A stretch of DNA of 64,000 nt from NCBI RefSeq assembly GCF_003675385.1, contig NZ_RCWZ01000002.1, positions 992,001 through 1,056,000 on the forward strand. The letters are read 5' to 3'. Positions 16,694 to 23,331 of the stretch are shown one piece after another. Under the pieces are notes generated by a model that was not told the origin of the DNA, made no database searches, and was given only the letters and a program-made list of their open reading frames with translations. Position numbers and translations under genes: made by a program. This DNA is from Mucilaginibacter kameinonensis (GTDB lineage: Bacteria; Bacteroidota; Bacteroidia; Sphingobacteriales; Sphingobacteriaceae). Position 1 is the first letter of the stretch. The number at the start of each line of letters is the position of its first letter.

Positions 16694-19654
16694 TTGAAAA
16701 AGCTATTCCGTTTCCCCTTTTTTCTGCTTTTGTGTTCCCTGGTATGTATGGTGATGTTTACGGGCCGGGCCTACGCACAGAAATACATTTTTGCGCATTA
16801 TGATATTGAGGATGGCTTAATCCAGTCGCAGATCAACAAAATGTCGATGGATATCGACCACCGCCTGTGGATTGGTACTTTTGGCGGGGCCTGCCGCTTT
16901 GATGGTAAGGATTTTACCGCCTATACCCGTTTAACAGGCCTGCCGGATAACTATGTTGCAACGGTTTTTTCTGATAAGGGAGGCTGTACCTGGTTTGGTA
17001 CAATGAACGGGCTTGCAAGGCTTTATAAAGGAAAAATTATCCGTTACAAACCCGATATAGCACTAAAACGCTATTTCGTTGGGAATATAACCCAGGATGG
17101 CGAAGGTACCATCTGGGTTACATGCGCAGGTACGCTGTTCAGGGTTAAAAATGATAAGATGCAGCACGTGGTTATTAATAACGATGCAGAACTTTTCATT
17201 ACCAGCTTAGCCGTTAACAATGCGGGTGTTTTATATGCCGCTGTTTACAAAAAAGGTATCTATCGCCTTAATGGGCAAAAATGGGAGCATGTAATTGATG
17301 TTCCTTCGGTGTATGACGAACAAATTATTAAAAGGATATTTTTTGATCGTTTTGATAAAGACAAAATTTACCTTTTAACACGGACAGGTCTGCTATGCGC
17401 CAGGGATGGTGCGGCTAAACCGCTGGATATAAAAAACGTTACCGAAAAAATCAAGGGTCAGCTTTTATGTATTGAACAGGATGCTGATGCCAACATCTGG
17501 CTGGGTACTGATAACGGCGCTTACTGTATCATGGATGGTGATGTGATCCATTACAACTCATCAAACGGCCTTACAGATAACTCAGTTCCTGATATTTATT
17601 TTGATGCCGATAAAAACCTGTGGCTGGGCAGCTTGGGCAATGGCCTATACCGTTGTGAAGGCGACCGGTACACCGTTTTTGACCGTACACAAGGTATTCC
17701 CGAATCAAAAATTGTTATGACGATAACCCAGGACTGGAACAAAAATGTTTTAATGGGTATTGACGGAGCCGGTATTTTGCGGTATGATGGAAAAAAGCTG
17801 AGCGAAGTATCCGTGCCTGGCGGTTCGCCATATTTAAAAGGCGTGCAGAGTTTGTATACGGATAAAACCGGTACCGTTTGGATTGGCACCGGGGCAACAG
17901 GTTTGTGGCAATATGATAAAAGCGGTTTTAAGCAGGTAAAAAACAGCTCGGGTTTTGCCTATAACTTTATTACTGCTGATGAAAGTGGTACGCTATGGCT
18001 TGCAACTTCTATGGGCTGTTTCTATTATCAAAACGGTGAAATGAAGCAACTGGAGGGAATTCCGTCATATTCGGCCTCGATGCTTGGCCTTGGGGGCGAT
18101 TCTGTTTTGATAGGTACCCAAAATGGCGTTATGCTTGCCGTTAATAAAAAGATAGTTCCCGGGTTTAAACTTAAATCATTTCCCAATACGGCAGTTTATA
18201 GCATGATCCGGTATCGCGATCTGTTGTTGGTAGGTACTGATGACAGTGGTCTGTATACCTGGGATATGACGACCGGCGCGGTTAATATTTATAACGTTGG
18301 CGACGGATTAAAAGCCAATAGTATTTACAGTTTAGCTGCTGACGAACGTGGCAGGCTCTGGATGGGAACCGGTCGTGGAATTAACCGCATGCAATACGAC
18401 CCCGAGAAGAAAACTTTTTGGGTAATTGATAACATAGGCTCGAAAGAGCCCGTGGTTGAGGCTAATCAAAACGCCATTATGCACCGTGGGCATGAAATTT
18501 GGATAAGCACAACCAAAGCGGTTATGGTGTATAATACCATGACTAAAATGGTACCATCGCCGCCGCCGCACGTGTTTATCAAATCGGTACAGCTTATGAA
18601 GGAGGATGGCGAAAAACGTTCCTCAATTGATCTGGATGACTGGGCCGAACTTAAGCATAACCAAAATCACTTATCGATATCGTTTCTTGGCGTATACCTC
18701 AAAAACCCCGACGCTGTATCTTACCAATATAAACTGGTTGGGCTGGATAGCGCTTTCAGCTCGCCCATGCGCAATAATGTGGTTAATTATCCATCCCTGC
18801 CGCCTGGGAAATATACTTTTAGAGTAAAGGCAATAAGTCCGGACGGACAGGTTTCGCCCAAGATGGCCAGTTTCAGCTTTGTGATCATTCCTCCGTTTTA
18901 TCAAACATTTTACTTCAGGTTGCTGGCTATTGTACTGTTGGTGCTGCTCGGTTTCGGGGTGCAAAATTTGGTACATCAGCGTAAAATAAAACGCGAAAAG
19001 GCAATTGAGGCAATGAAGCGGGAAGAGAAGCTCAAAATCCGCCAGCAAACGGCCGAAGATTTTCATGACGATTTGGGTAACAAATTGACCCGTATCACCG
19101 TCTTATCAGAGATACTGAATGCCAAGATTGATAAAGGGCAGGCAGATCAGCGTGGAATTGTTGATCAGATCAAACAGAACGCGGCATCACTATACAACGG
19201 TACCAAGGATATCCTGTGGGCGCTTGACCCTAAAAGCGATAATCTTTACGAAACTCTCAACCATATCCGCGAGATAGGGATAGAGGTTTTTCATGATGTA
19301 CCTGTTGATTTTGAATTTGCCGCTGTTGATGAGGATATCCAGCTGATAAAATTGCCCATGGAGTATAGCCGTAACATCACTATGATATTTAAGGAGCTGT
19401 TAAATAATATCCTTAAACATGCGGATGCCGGGCTTGTGACTTTTGAGCTTGATCAGAGCGATAAAAACGCGATAGCACTGCGTGTTACCGATGATGGTAA
19501 AGGCTTTGACAGCGGTGCGGCCCATCGCGGTAGGGGGATTAATAATATTAATGCCCGTGCAAAACGGATTAACGCGTCGCTGCTCATTAATTCGGAAGCG
19601 GGGAAGGGCACATCAGTAACATTAAAGTTTAGTAAAAACCAGTTAAATAATTAG
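16694..19654 (+). CDS. two-component propeller sensor histidine kinase
   Basis: The 986-residue membrane kinase starts at a TTG (16694) that directly opens a signal peptide (MKKLFRFPFFLLLC...RAYAQ). Residues ~30-640 are two seven-bladed Reg_prop propellers; repeated blades carry WIGTFGGACRFDG-like motifs. A Y_Y_Y immunoglobulin-like domain (~645-735) ends at VIIPPFYQTFYF. One transmembrane helix (~738-760) follows, then a HisKA_3-type DHp with His791 in DFHDDLGNKLT and HATPase_c (ELLNNILKH, DDGKGFD, GRGINNINARA). Unlike hybrid HTCS regulators, it lacks a fused receiver and DNA-binding domain; the receiver is the next gene, 2 bp away. The ligand is unknown. Relatives sense surface glycans or envelope state. 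Confidence 0.92.
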   Translation: MKKLFRFPFFLLLCSLVCMVMFTGRAYAQKYIFAHYDIEDGLIQSQINKMSMDIDHRLWIGTFGGACRFDGKDFTAYTRLTGLPDNYVATVFSDKGGCTWFGTMNGLARLYKGKIIRYKPDIALKRYFVGNITQDGEGTIWVTCAGTLFRVKNDKMQHVVINNDAELFITSLAVNNAGVLYAAVYKKGIYRLNGQKWEHVIDVPSVYDEQIIKRIFFDRFDKDKIYLLTRTGLLCARDGAAKPLDIKNVTEKIKGQLLCIEQDADANIWLGTDNGAYCIMDGDVIHYNSSNGLTDNSVPDIYFDADKNLWLGSLGNGLYRCEGDRYTVFDRTQGIPESKIVMTITQDWNKNVLMGIDGAGILRYDGKKLSEVSVPGGSPYLKGVQSLYTDKTGTVWIGTGATGLWQYDKSGFKQVKNSSGFAYNFITADESGTLWLATSMGCFYYQNGEMKQLEGIPSYSASMLGLGGDSVLIGTQNGVMLAVNKKIVPGFKLKSFPNTAVYSMIRYRDLLLVGTDDSGLYTWDMTTGAVNIYNVGDGLKANSIYSLAADERGRLWMGTGRGINRMQYDPEKKTFWVIDNIGSKEPVVEANQNAIMHRGHEIWISTTKAVMVYNTMTKMVPSPPPHVFIKSVQLMKEDGEKRSSIDLDDWAELKHNQNHLSISFLGVYLKNPDAVSYQYKLVGLDSAFSSPMRNNVVNYPSLPPGKYTFRVKAISPDGQVSPKMASFSFVIIPPFYQTFYFRLLAIVLLVLLGFGVQNLVHQRKIKREKAIEAMKREEKLKIRQQTAEDFHDDLGNKLTRITVLSEILNAKIDKGQADQRGIVDQIKQNAASLYNGTKDILWALDPKSDNLYETLNHIREIGIEVFHDVPVDFEFAAVDEDIQLIKLPMEYSRNITMIFKELLNNILKHADAGLVTFELDQSDKNAIALRVTDDGKGFDSGAAHRGRGINNINARAKRINASLLINSEAGKGTSVTLKFSKNQLNN

Positions 19655-19656
19655 GC

Positions 19657-20283
19657 ATGGCGCGTAACATTAAGGTAAGTATAATTGAGGATGATGAAAC
19701 ACTGCGCGATGGTTATGCCTTTTTAATTGGTGCTACCGAAGGTTATGATGTGATTAGTACCTATTGCTCGTATGATGAGGCATCAAAAAAAATTGCTACC
19801 GATAAGCCAGATGTAATATTGCTGGACATCGAGCTCCCCGGCGTTAACGGTATTGATGCTATCCCCAAATTAAAAAAACTGCTGCCCAATTGCTATATCC
19901 TGATCCTCACGGTTTACGAATCCGAAAAACAGATCTTTAACGCGCTGGCGGCAGGCGCTTCGGGTTATCTTACCAAAAATACACCATCAACCAAAATCAT
20001 CGAATCGATAAAGGAGGTGCGGGAGGGAGGAGGCCCTATGAGTATCAATATCGCGCGACTGGTGATCCGCTCGTTCCAGAAAAACCAGGAATCGCCATTG
20101 TCTAAACGTGAAACTCAGATCCTGGAACTGATAGGAGAGGGTAAAAGTCGCGGCCAGATTGCCAACGAACTTTTTATCGACCTTGAAACGGTTCGTAGCC
20201 ACATCAAAAACATCTACCTCAAGCTGGATGTAAACTCCCGTGCAGACGCCATTAAACTGGCAAGGCAAAATAAATTGATATAG
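19657..20283 (+). CDS. NarL/FixJ-type response regulator
   Basis: A 208-residue cytosolic regulator, the cognate partner of the preceding propeller kinase (2-bp gap, same operon). Residues ~5-122 are the receiver: acidic pocket EDDE (10-13), phospho-acceptor Asp57 in VILLDIELPG, Thr in ILTVYESE and Lys in YLTKNT. Residues ~144-205 form a LuxR-type HTH (LSKRETQILELIGEGKSRGQ, then TVRSHIKNIYLKL). It is a transcription factor activated by phosphorylation; its targets are unknown, but the cyanovirin-like gene just downstream is a candidate. Hairpins at 20293-20362 follow the stop. Confidence 0.95.
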   Translation: MARNIKVSIIEDDETLRDGYAFLIGATEGYDVISTYCSYDEASKKIATDKPDVILLDIELPGVNGIDAIPKLKKLLPNCYILILTVYESEKQIFNALAAGASGYLTKNTPSTKIIESIKEVREGGGPMSINIARLVIRSFQKNQESPLSKRETQILELIGEGKSRGQIANELFIDLETVRSHIKNIYLKLDVNSRADAIKLARQNKLI

Positions 20284-20292
20284 TTGATTAAG

Positions 20293-20362
20293 CGTTCGTG
20301 AGGACACGAACGTTTAGCAGGAATAATTATTTTTGTTCCCCGATCCGTGTCCCCACGGATCG
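20293..20362. repeat. pair of mirrored hairpins with compensatory stems
   Basis: Hairpin 1 is CGTTCGTG-AGGA-CACGAACG (20293-20312). Hairpin 2 is CGATCCGTG-TCCC-CACGGATCG (20341-20362). Read in reverse complement, hairpin 2 aligns with hairpin 1, and the differing stem bases are paired in both, which argues for a conserved structure. This is REP-doublet-like. It lies 10 bp after the response regulator stop and may also terminate that operon. Confidence 0.65.
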
Positions 20363-20425
20363 CGTTCCATCATCTCAAACGTCCGCTCCCTGTTCATCTA
20401 AGTAAAACTACGGATAATAAAATCT

Positions 20426-20439
20426 GAGTATTTATACTC
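20426..20439. promoter_or_regulatory. perfect dyad upstream of cyanovirin-like gene
   Basis: GAGTA-TTTA-TACTC is a perfect 14-bp dyad about 138 bp before the cyanovirin-like start and about 145 bp after a LuxR-type response regulator. Its size suits a dimeric regulator, but no second copy was found in the window. Confidence 0.3.
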
Positions 20440-20576
20440 TTTAAACCGGGGCATGTTTCGTTGCAAATTTGTATTGTCAGTTCGAAACTACCGGTTTAAG
20501 CAGCTTAACTTTCAGGACTGATAGGAAAACTCAGACATCCTTCAAAAGCCGAGAAAACCTAAAAAAATACACTATC

Positions 20577-20939
20577 ATGTCAACATTTATCCCAGGCGGC
20601 AGCTATGCCAAAACCTCAAAAAACATCAAAAGCACTTTGTTTTGCCAATCAAGAAAAAGAAACCAATCTACCATCCCTGCCGAGTTAGATTTAACCGCGC
20701 TTTCACAAGCTAACGTTGAAAACTTAGATGGTTATTTGGTAAATCAACCAGGTAGCGCATCAGCAAGCGGTTATGTACCAGGCGGCAGCTATACCATTAC
20801 TTCAACTGGCGAAGTGGTGATCTTATCAGCACTGTGCCAAAAAAGAGACCAAAGCTGGCAATATTCTACTTTAGACATCACTCATTTATCAACAGGTAAA
20901 ACCCTGTCAAATATTGATGGTGTTTTAACAGTAGACTAA
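20577..20939 (+). CDS. cyanovirin-N (CVNH)-like lectin, cysteine-poor, no signal peptide
   Basis: From the ATG at 20577 the product is 120 residues made of two tandem CVNH-type repeats. Repeat 1 starts at FIPGGSYAKTSKNI and ends ENLDGYL; repeat 2 starts at YVPGGSYTITSTGE and ends SNIDGVL. The middle of each carries the CVNH signature (CQSRKRNQS...LDL and CQKRDQSWQYSTLDI). CVNH proteins bind high-mannose or other oligosaccharides. In cyanovirin each half has a disulfide; here the first Cys of each pair is Ser or Thr and only one Cys per half remains, fitting the absent signal peptide and a cytosolic or non-classical location. The frame extends 36 codons upstream, but that stretch has no domain character. 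A strong hairpin terminator follows. Confidence 0.75.
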   Translation: MSTFIPGGSYAKTSKNIKSTLFCQSRKRNQSTIPAELDLTALSQANVENLDGYLVNQPGSASASGYVPGGSYTITSTGEVVILSALCQKRDQSWQYSTLDITHLSTGKTLSNIDGVLTVD

Positions 20940-20980
20940 AACCTGCTCCACAAATATTCGCTGTCGTTGACCGCGAATGT

Positions 20981-21019
20981 ATAATGCCTGTAGTTAAATG
21001 CTATAGGCATTATCTTTTT
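20981..21019 (+). terminator. intrinsic terminator of the cyanovirin-like gene
   Basis: A 13-bp stem, ATAATGCCTGTAG against CTATAGGCATTAT (one G-T pair), has a 7-base loop and is followed by CTTTTTA. It lies 42 bp after the stop. Confidence 0.8.
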
Positions 21020-21090
21020 ACTTGGCGTATTAAAAGCTATGGTATTGAGAGCGAAGCGTGGCAACCGCATGCTTACAGAGTCGCTATTTG

Positions 21091-21213
21091 CTGTTCGAAG
21101 TCTCTGACTTCGAATTTAGTATGCCTGTAGTTTGTAACTACAGATATTGTTTTTTTAGTTTCTGTAGTTGTAAACTACATGCATAGTCGTCCGAAGTCAG
21201 AGACTTCGGACAG
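21091..21213. repeat. nested four-hairpin repeat element (123 bp)
   Basis: The outer arms 21091-21114 and 21190-21213 are reverse complements at 22 of 24 positions. Each is itself a hairpin (TTCGAAGTC-TCT-GACTTCGAA and TCCGAAGTC-AGA-GACTTCGGA). Inside, a second mirrored pair is found: CTGTAGTT-TGT-AACTACAG (21125-21143) and TGTAGTT-GTA-AACTACA (21163-21179). The plan is H1-H2-H2'-H1'. There is no ORF. It fills most of the 520-bp gap 20940-21459; the rest of that gap (21214-21459) shows only AT-rich DNA before the VOC gene. Confidence 0.75.
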
Positions 21214-21459
21214 CGTATCAATGTCCACACAGCTCGCATTTGAGCCGATAACCCTTCCAATACTCCCAATTCCACTAATTCATAAATCCCCCAAATAGGG
21301 GGATACTATCCCCCTGCCGGTAAAGTACCTTTGATATGTTAAGTAGTTTTAACTGACCGGCTACTGTAAACCCGCTTCAAAAAATCATCCCGTATGCTGC
21401 CCCTTGGCCAACAGGTTGATTTCCATTATTAAATCTGGTTTCTGTTAAAACTACTGTAA

Positions 21460-21822
21460 ATGAAATTGAAATATATACCTGTGTACACAGCCGATTTTGA
21501 GGAACAAATAAACTTTTATACTCAAAAATTAGGTTTCAGAATAACAGGTACAATGACATTTTACGAGGGAAGAGAGAGCACGGTGATCCGGTCGGATAAA
21601 TTAAATGTGGCGTTGCTTGTAACTAATAACGATAGCAACAGTGATAAGAGTAACATCATCATTAACACAGCCGACTGTTTAAATGATTATCACGCGCTAC
21701 GCACGGCTGGAGTGTTTTTCTGCAAATCGCCGGCTTATTTGCCGGCAGGTTTAGCAGCCGAGTTTTTAGATCCGGCGGGCAACAAGTTTATGTTACTGGA
21801 AGAAAGAAATTATAACGAATAA
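21460..21822 (+). CDS. VOC (glyoxalase/bleomycin-resistance fold) family protein
   Basis: A 120-residue single-domain VOC protein beginning with the typical KYIPVYTADFEEQINFYTQKL strand-helix and ending EFLDPAGNKFMLLEE. A metal ligand set is not obvious. It is followed after 15 bp by an AraC regulator on the same strand, so the two are probably one operon in which the regulator responds to the compound the VOC protein handles. Which compound is unknown. Confidence 0.8.
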   Translation: MKLKYIPVYTADFEEQINFYTQKLGFRITGTMTFYEGRESTVIRSDKLNVALLVTNNDSNSDKSNIIINTADCLNDYHALRTAGVFFCKSPAYLPAGLAAEFLDPAGNKFMLLEERNYNE

Positions 21823-21837
21823 TAAAATCATATCACA

Positions 21838-22704
21838 ATGGACTATTCAAAAGTATTACGCAACAACAATAAGATTGTAAGCCGCACCGGCGGTCAGAGA
21901 CAGGGGCCGCAGTATACTTCAGATTTAAGCCTTCGCTTTGTTTTAAGCGGTAGTGAACGTTATGATATTGGCCGCAGGCATTTATCCATATACCCCGATT
22001 CATTTTTGATCCTGAACCGGGGCACTCAATATTCAACCGATACCGATCTGGATCAGCAGGTACAATCGTTCGCTATCAATTTTGATCAGCAGTTTTTGCA
22101 GGATTTTAAAGATTGCTGGACTTTTGATCATGACAGCTTATTAGATAAAGGCAACGGAAACGGAAAAGTACAACCTGAGTTTAATGAAACTATTTACCCA
22201 TTTGCCGGTGACATTAAATACAATGTGTTCCACCTGAAACAACACCTTGACGATGGCATGCAGGATGAAATGCTGATTAACGAATACCTGCACCATACGC
22301 TCATCAACTATTTTCATATTTATAATGATGAGATCTGCAAAAAAGCCGAGAAACTTGATTTCTTAAACCAGGGCACCCGAGTAGAGATCTTGCGCCGCCT
22401 TAACCTGGCTAAAGAATTCTTGTACAGCAATTATAATCAGAACATTAGCCTTGAGGATTTGGCCGAACATGCCTGCCTTTCGGTTAACCATTTGCTGCGC
22501 ACCTTTAAGCAGGCATTTGGCTTAACACCTCATCAGTTTTTAATACAGCTGCGTTTAAAACGCTCATTAATGCTCTTGAAGGATACCCGTTACCCTGTAA
22601 ATGAGGTAGTTGGTATGGTAGGTTTTGAATGCCCAAGTTCGTTTATCAGGTTGTTCCGTACACATTATAAGATAACGCCTTTAAAGTACAGGCAATCAGC
22701 GTAA
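21838..22704 (+). CDS. AraC-family transcriptional regulator
   Basis: A 288-residue regulator. Residues ~20-120 form a cupin-like ligand-binding domain (RFVLSGSERYDIGRR...SFLILNRGTQYS). Residues ~185-286 carry the two HTH motifs of AraC proteins: ISLEDLAEHACLSVNHLLRTF and PVNEVVGMVGFECPSSFIRLF, closing with KITPLKYRQ. It probably activates its own VOC operon, and could act elsewhere. A strong bidirectional hairpin terminator lies 120 bp downstream. Confidence 0.9.
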   Translation: MDYSKVLRNNNKIVSRTGGQRQGPQYTSDLSLRFVLSGSERYDIGRRHLSIYPDSFLILNRGTQYSTDTDLDQQVQSFAINFDQQFLQDFKDCWTFDHDSLLDKGNGNGKVQPEFNETIYPFAGDIKYNVFHLKQHLDDGMQDEMLINEYLHHTLINYFHIYNDEICKKAEKLDFLNQGTRVEILRRLNLAKEFLYSNYNQNISLEDLAEHACLSVNHLLRTFKQAFGLTPHQFLIQLRLKRSLMLLKDTRYPVNEVVGMVGFECPSSFIRLFRTHYKITPLKYRQSA

Positions 22705-22825
22705 TAAGAGTTTTCTTCTTGTGTTAAGATGGTGCTTTTCACACATATAGCCCGCCTTTAACACCCTATGTTTGTAGTACCAGATAGTTTTTTGTTAAGG
22801 ATATTTGGTCAGTTAATAGTTAATG

Positions 22826-22866
22826 AAAAAGTCAGTAACGCGAGGTCACTGACTTTTTGCTTTTTA
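22826..22866. terminator. strong bidirectional hairpin terminator
   Basis: AAAAAGTCAGT (22826-22836) pairs perfectly with ACTGACTTTTT (22848-22858), followed by GCTTTTTAG. The A/T flanks make it usable in both directions. It lies in the 373-bp gap after the AraC gene. Confidence 0.8.
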
Positions 22867-22888
22867 GCGGGAGGGGAACTCTCCATTT

Positions 22889-22970
22889 CGTCATTGTGAG
22901 GCACGAAGCAATCCCAAACTATACAGGGTGGATCTGCAAATTGGGGATTGCTTCGTGCCTCGCAATGACG
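22889..22970. repeat. inverted repeat with CGTCATTGTGAGG-type arms
   Basis: The arms 22889-22915 and 22944-22970 are reverse complements at 26 of 27 positions, separated by a 28-bp unique spacer. There is no coding capacity. Arms of this sequence type (CGTCATTGCGAGGCACGAAGCAATC) are familiar as a scattered intergenic repeat in many Bacteroidota; that is from memory, not a search. The remaining part of the gap to the small Cys-rich gene is AT-rich. Confidence 0.75.
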
Positions 22971-23077
22971 TGTCTTTGAGGCTTATCCTTGTTAGTAAAA
23001 TATGCGAAAATCAACATTTGCTAATTGGCTGTAACGTTTGCCAAAAAACTTCGTCTTTTAAGTTAAAACCTACTACT

Positions 23078-23254
23078 ATGAAATTTTTTACGATACTGGC
23101 CGTTACCGGCGGATTGTTTTTTTCTTCGCTTCAGGTAGAAAAAAGCAACATGGCAAGCACAAAACACAGTAAAAACAAATGCTGTATGAATGCCAAAAAA
23201 TCAAAATGCCCGCTTGCATGCAAACGGGCAAAATCGGTTAAATTAAACGGTTAA
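23078..23254 (+). CDS. small exported Cys/Lys-rich peptide (58 aa)
   Basis: The ATG at 23078 opens MKFFTILAVTGGLFFSSLQV, a plausible signal peptide or membrane anchor. It is followed by a short basic part with four Cys (NKCCMNAKKSKCPLACKRAK). The longer open frame to 22928 runs back through an inverted repeat and is not considered coding. The four Cys could form two disulfides or a metal site. The function is unknown. The 3' coding part also contains a 22-bp dyad (23208-23229, centre TTGCATGCAA), and a G/C hairpin follows the stop. Confidence 0.55.
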   Translation: MKFFTILAVTGGLFFSSLQVEKSNMASTKHSKNKCCMNAKKSKCPLACKRAKSVKLNG

Positions 23255-23280
23255 AAACGATACAGGGTTTCATCCCCTCA

Positions 23281-23324
23281 AAAGGCGTCCGGCGATTTAA
23301 GGGGAATCTTTTGCCGGCGCCTTT
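23281..23324. terminator. G/C-rich hairpin between convergent genes
   Basis: AAAGGCGTCCGGC (23281-23293) pairs with GCCGGCGCCTTT (23313-23324) with one bulged T. It lies between the convergent Cys-rich peptide gene and the alpha-galactosidase-like gene, and probably stops transcription from one or both sides. No long T tract follows. Confidence 0.55.
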
Positions 23325-23331
23325 GCAGCGT

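Noticed and set aside
16694..20283. Propeller kinase as the regulator of the fucose locus (HTCS)
   Set aside because: It is a separate kinase/NarL-regulator pair rather than a hybrid HTCS and lies over 3 kb away behind terminators; the divergent AraC gene is the closer candidate.
20469..20576. Longer start of the cyanovirin-like protein
   Set aside because: The extra 36 residues are Ser/Thr/Arg-rich without a signal peptide or domain; the CVNH repeat begins right after the ATG at 20577.
22928..23077. Longer N-terminal extension of the Cys-rich peptide
   Set aside because: The extension is translated from an inverted repeat and precedes a clear signal-peptide start at 23078.
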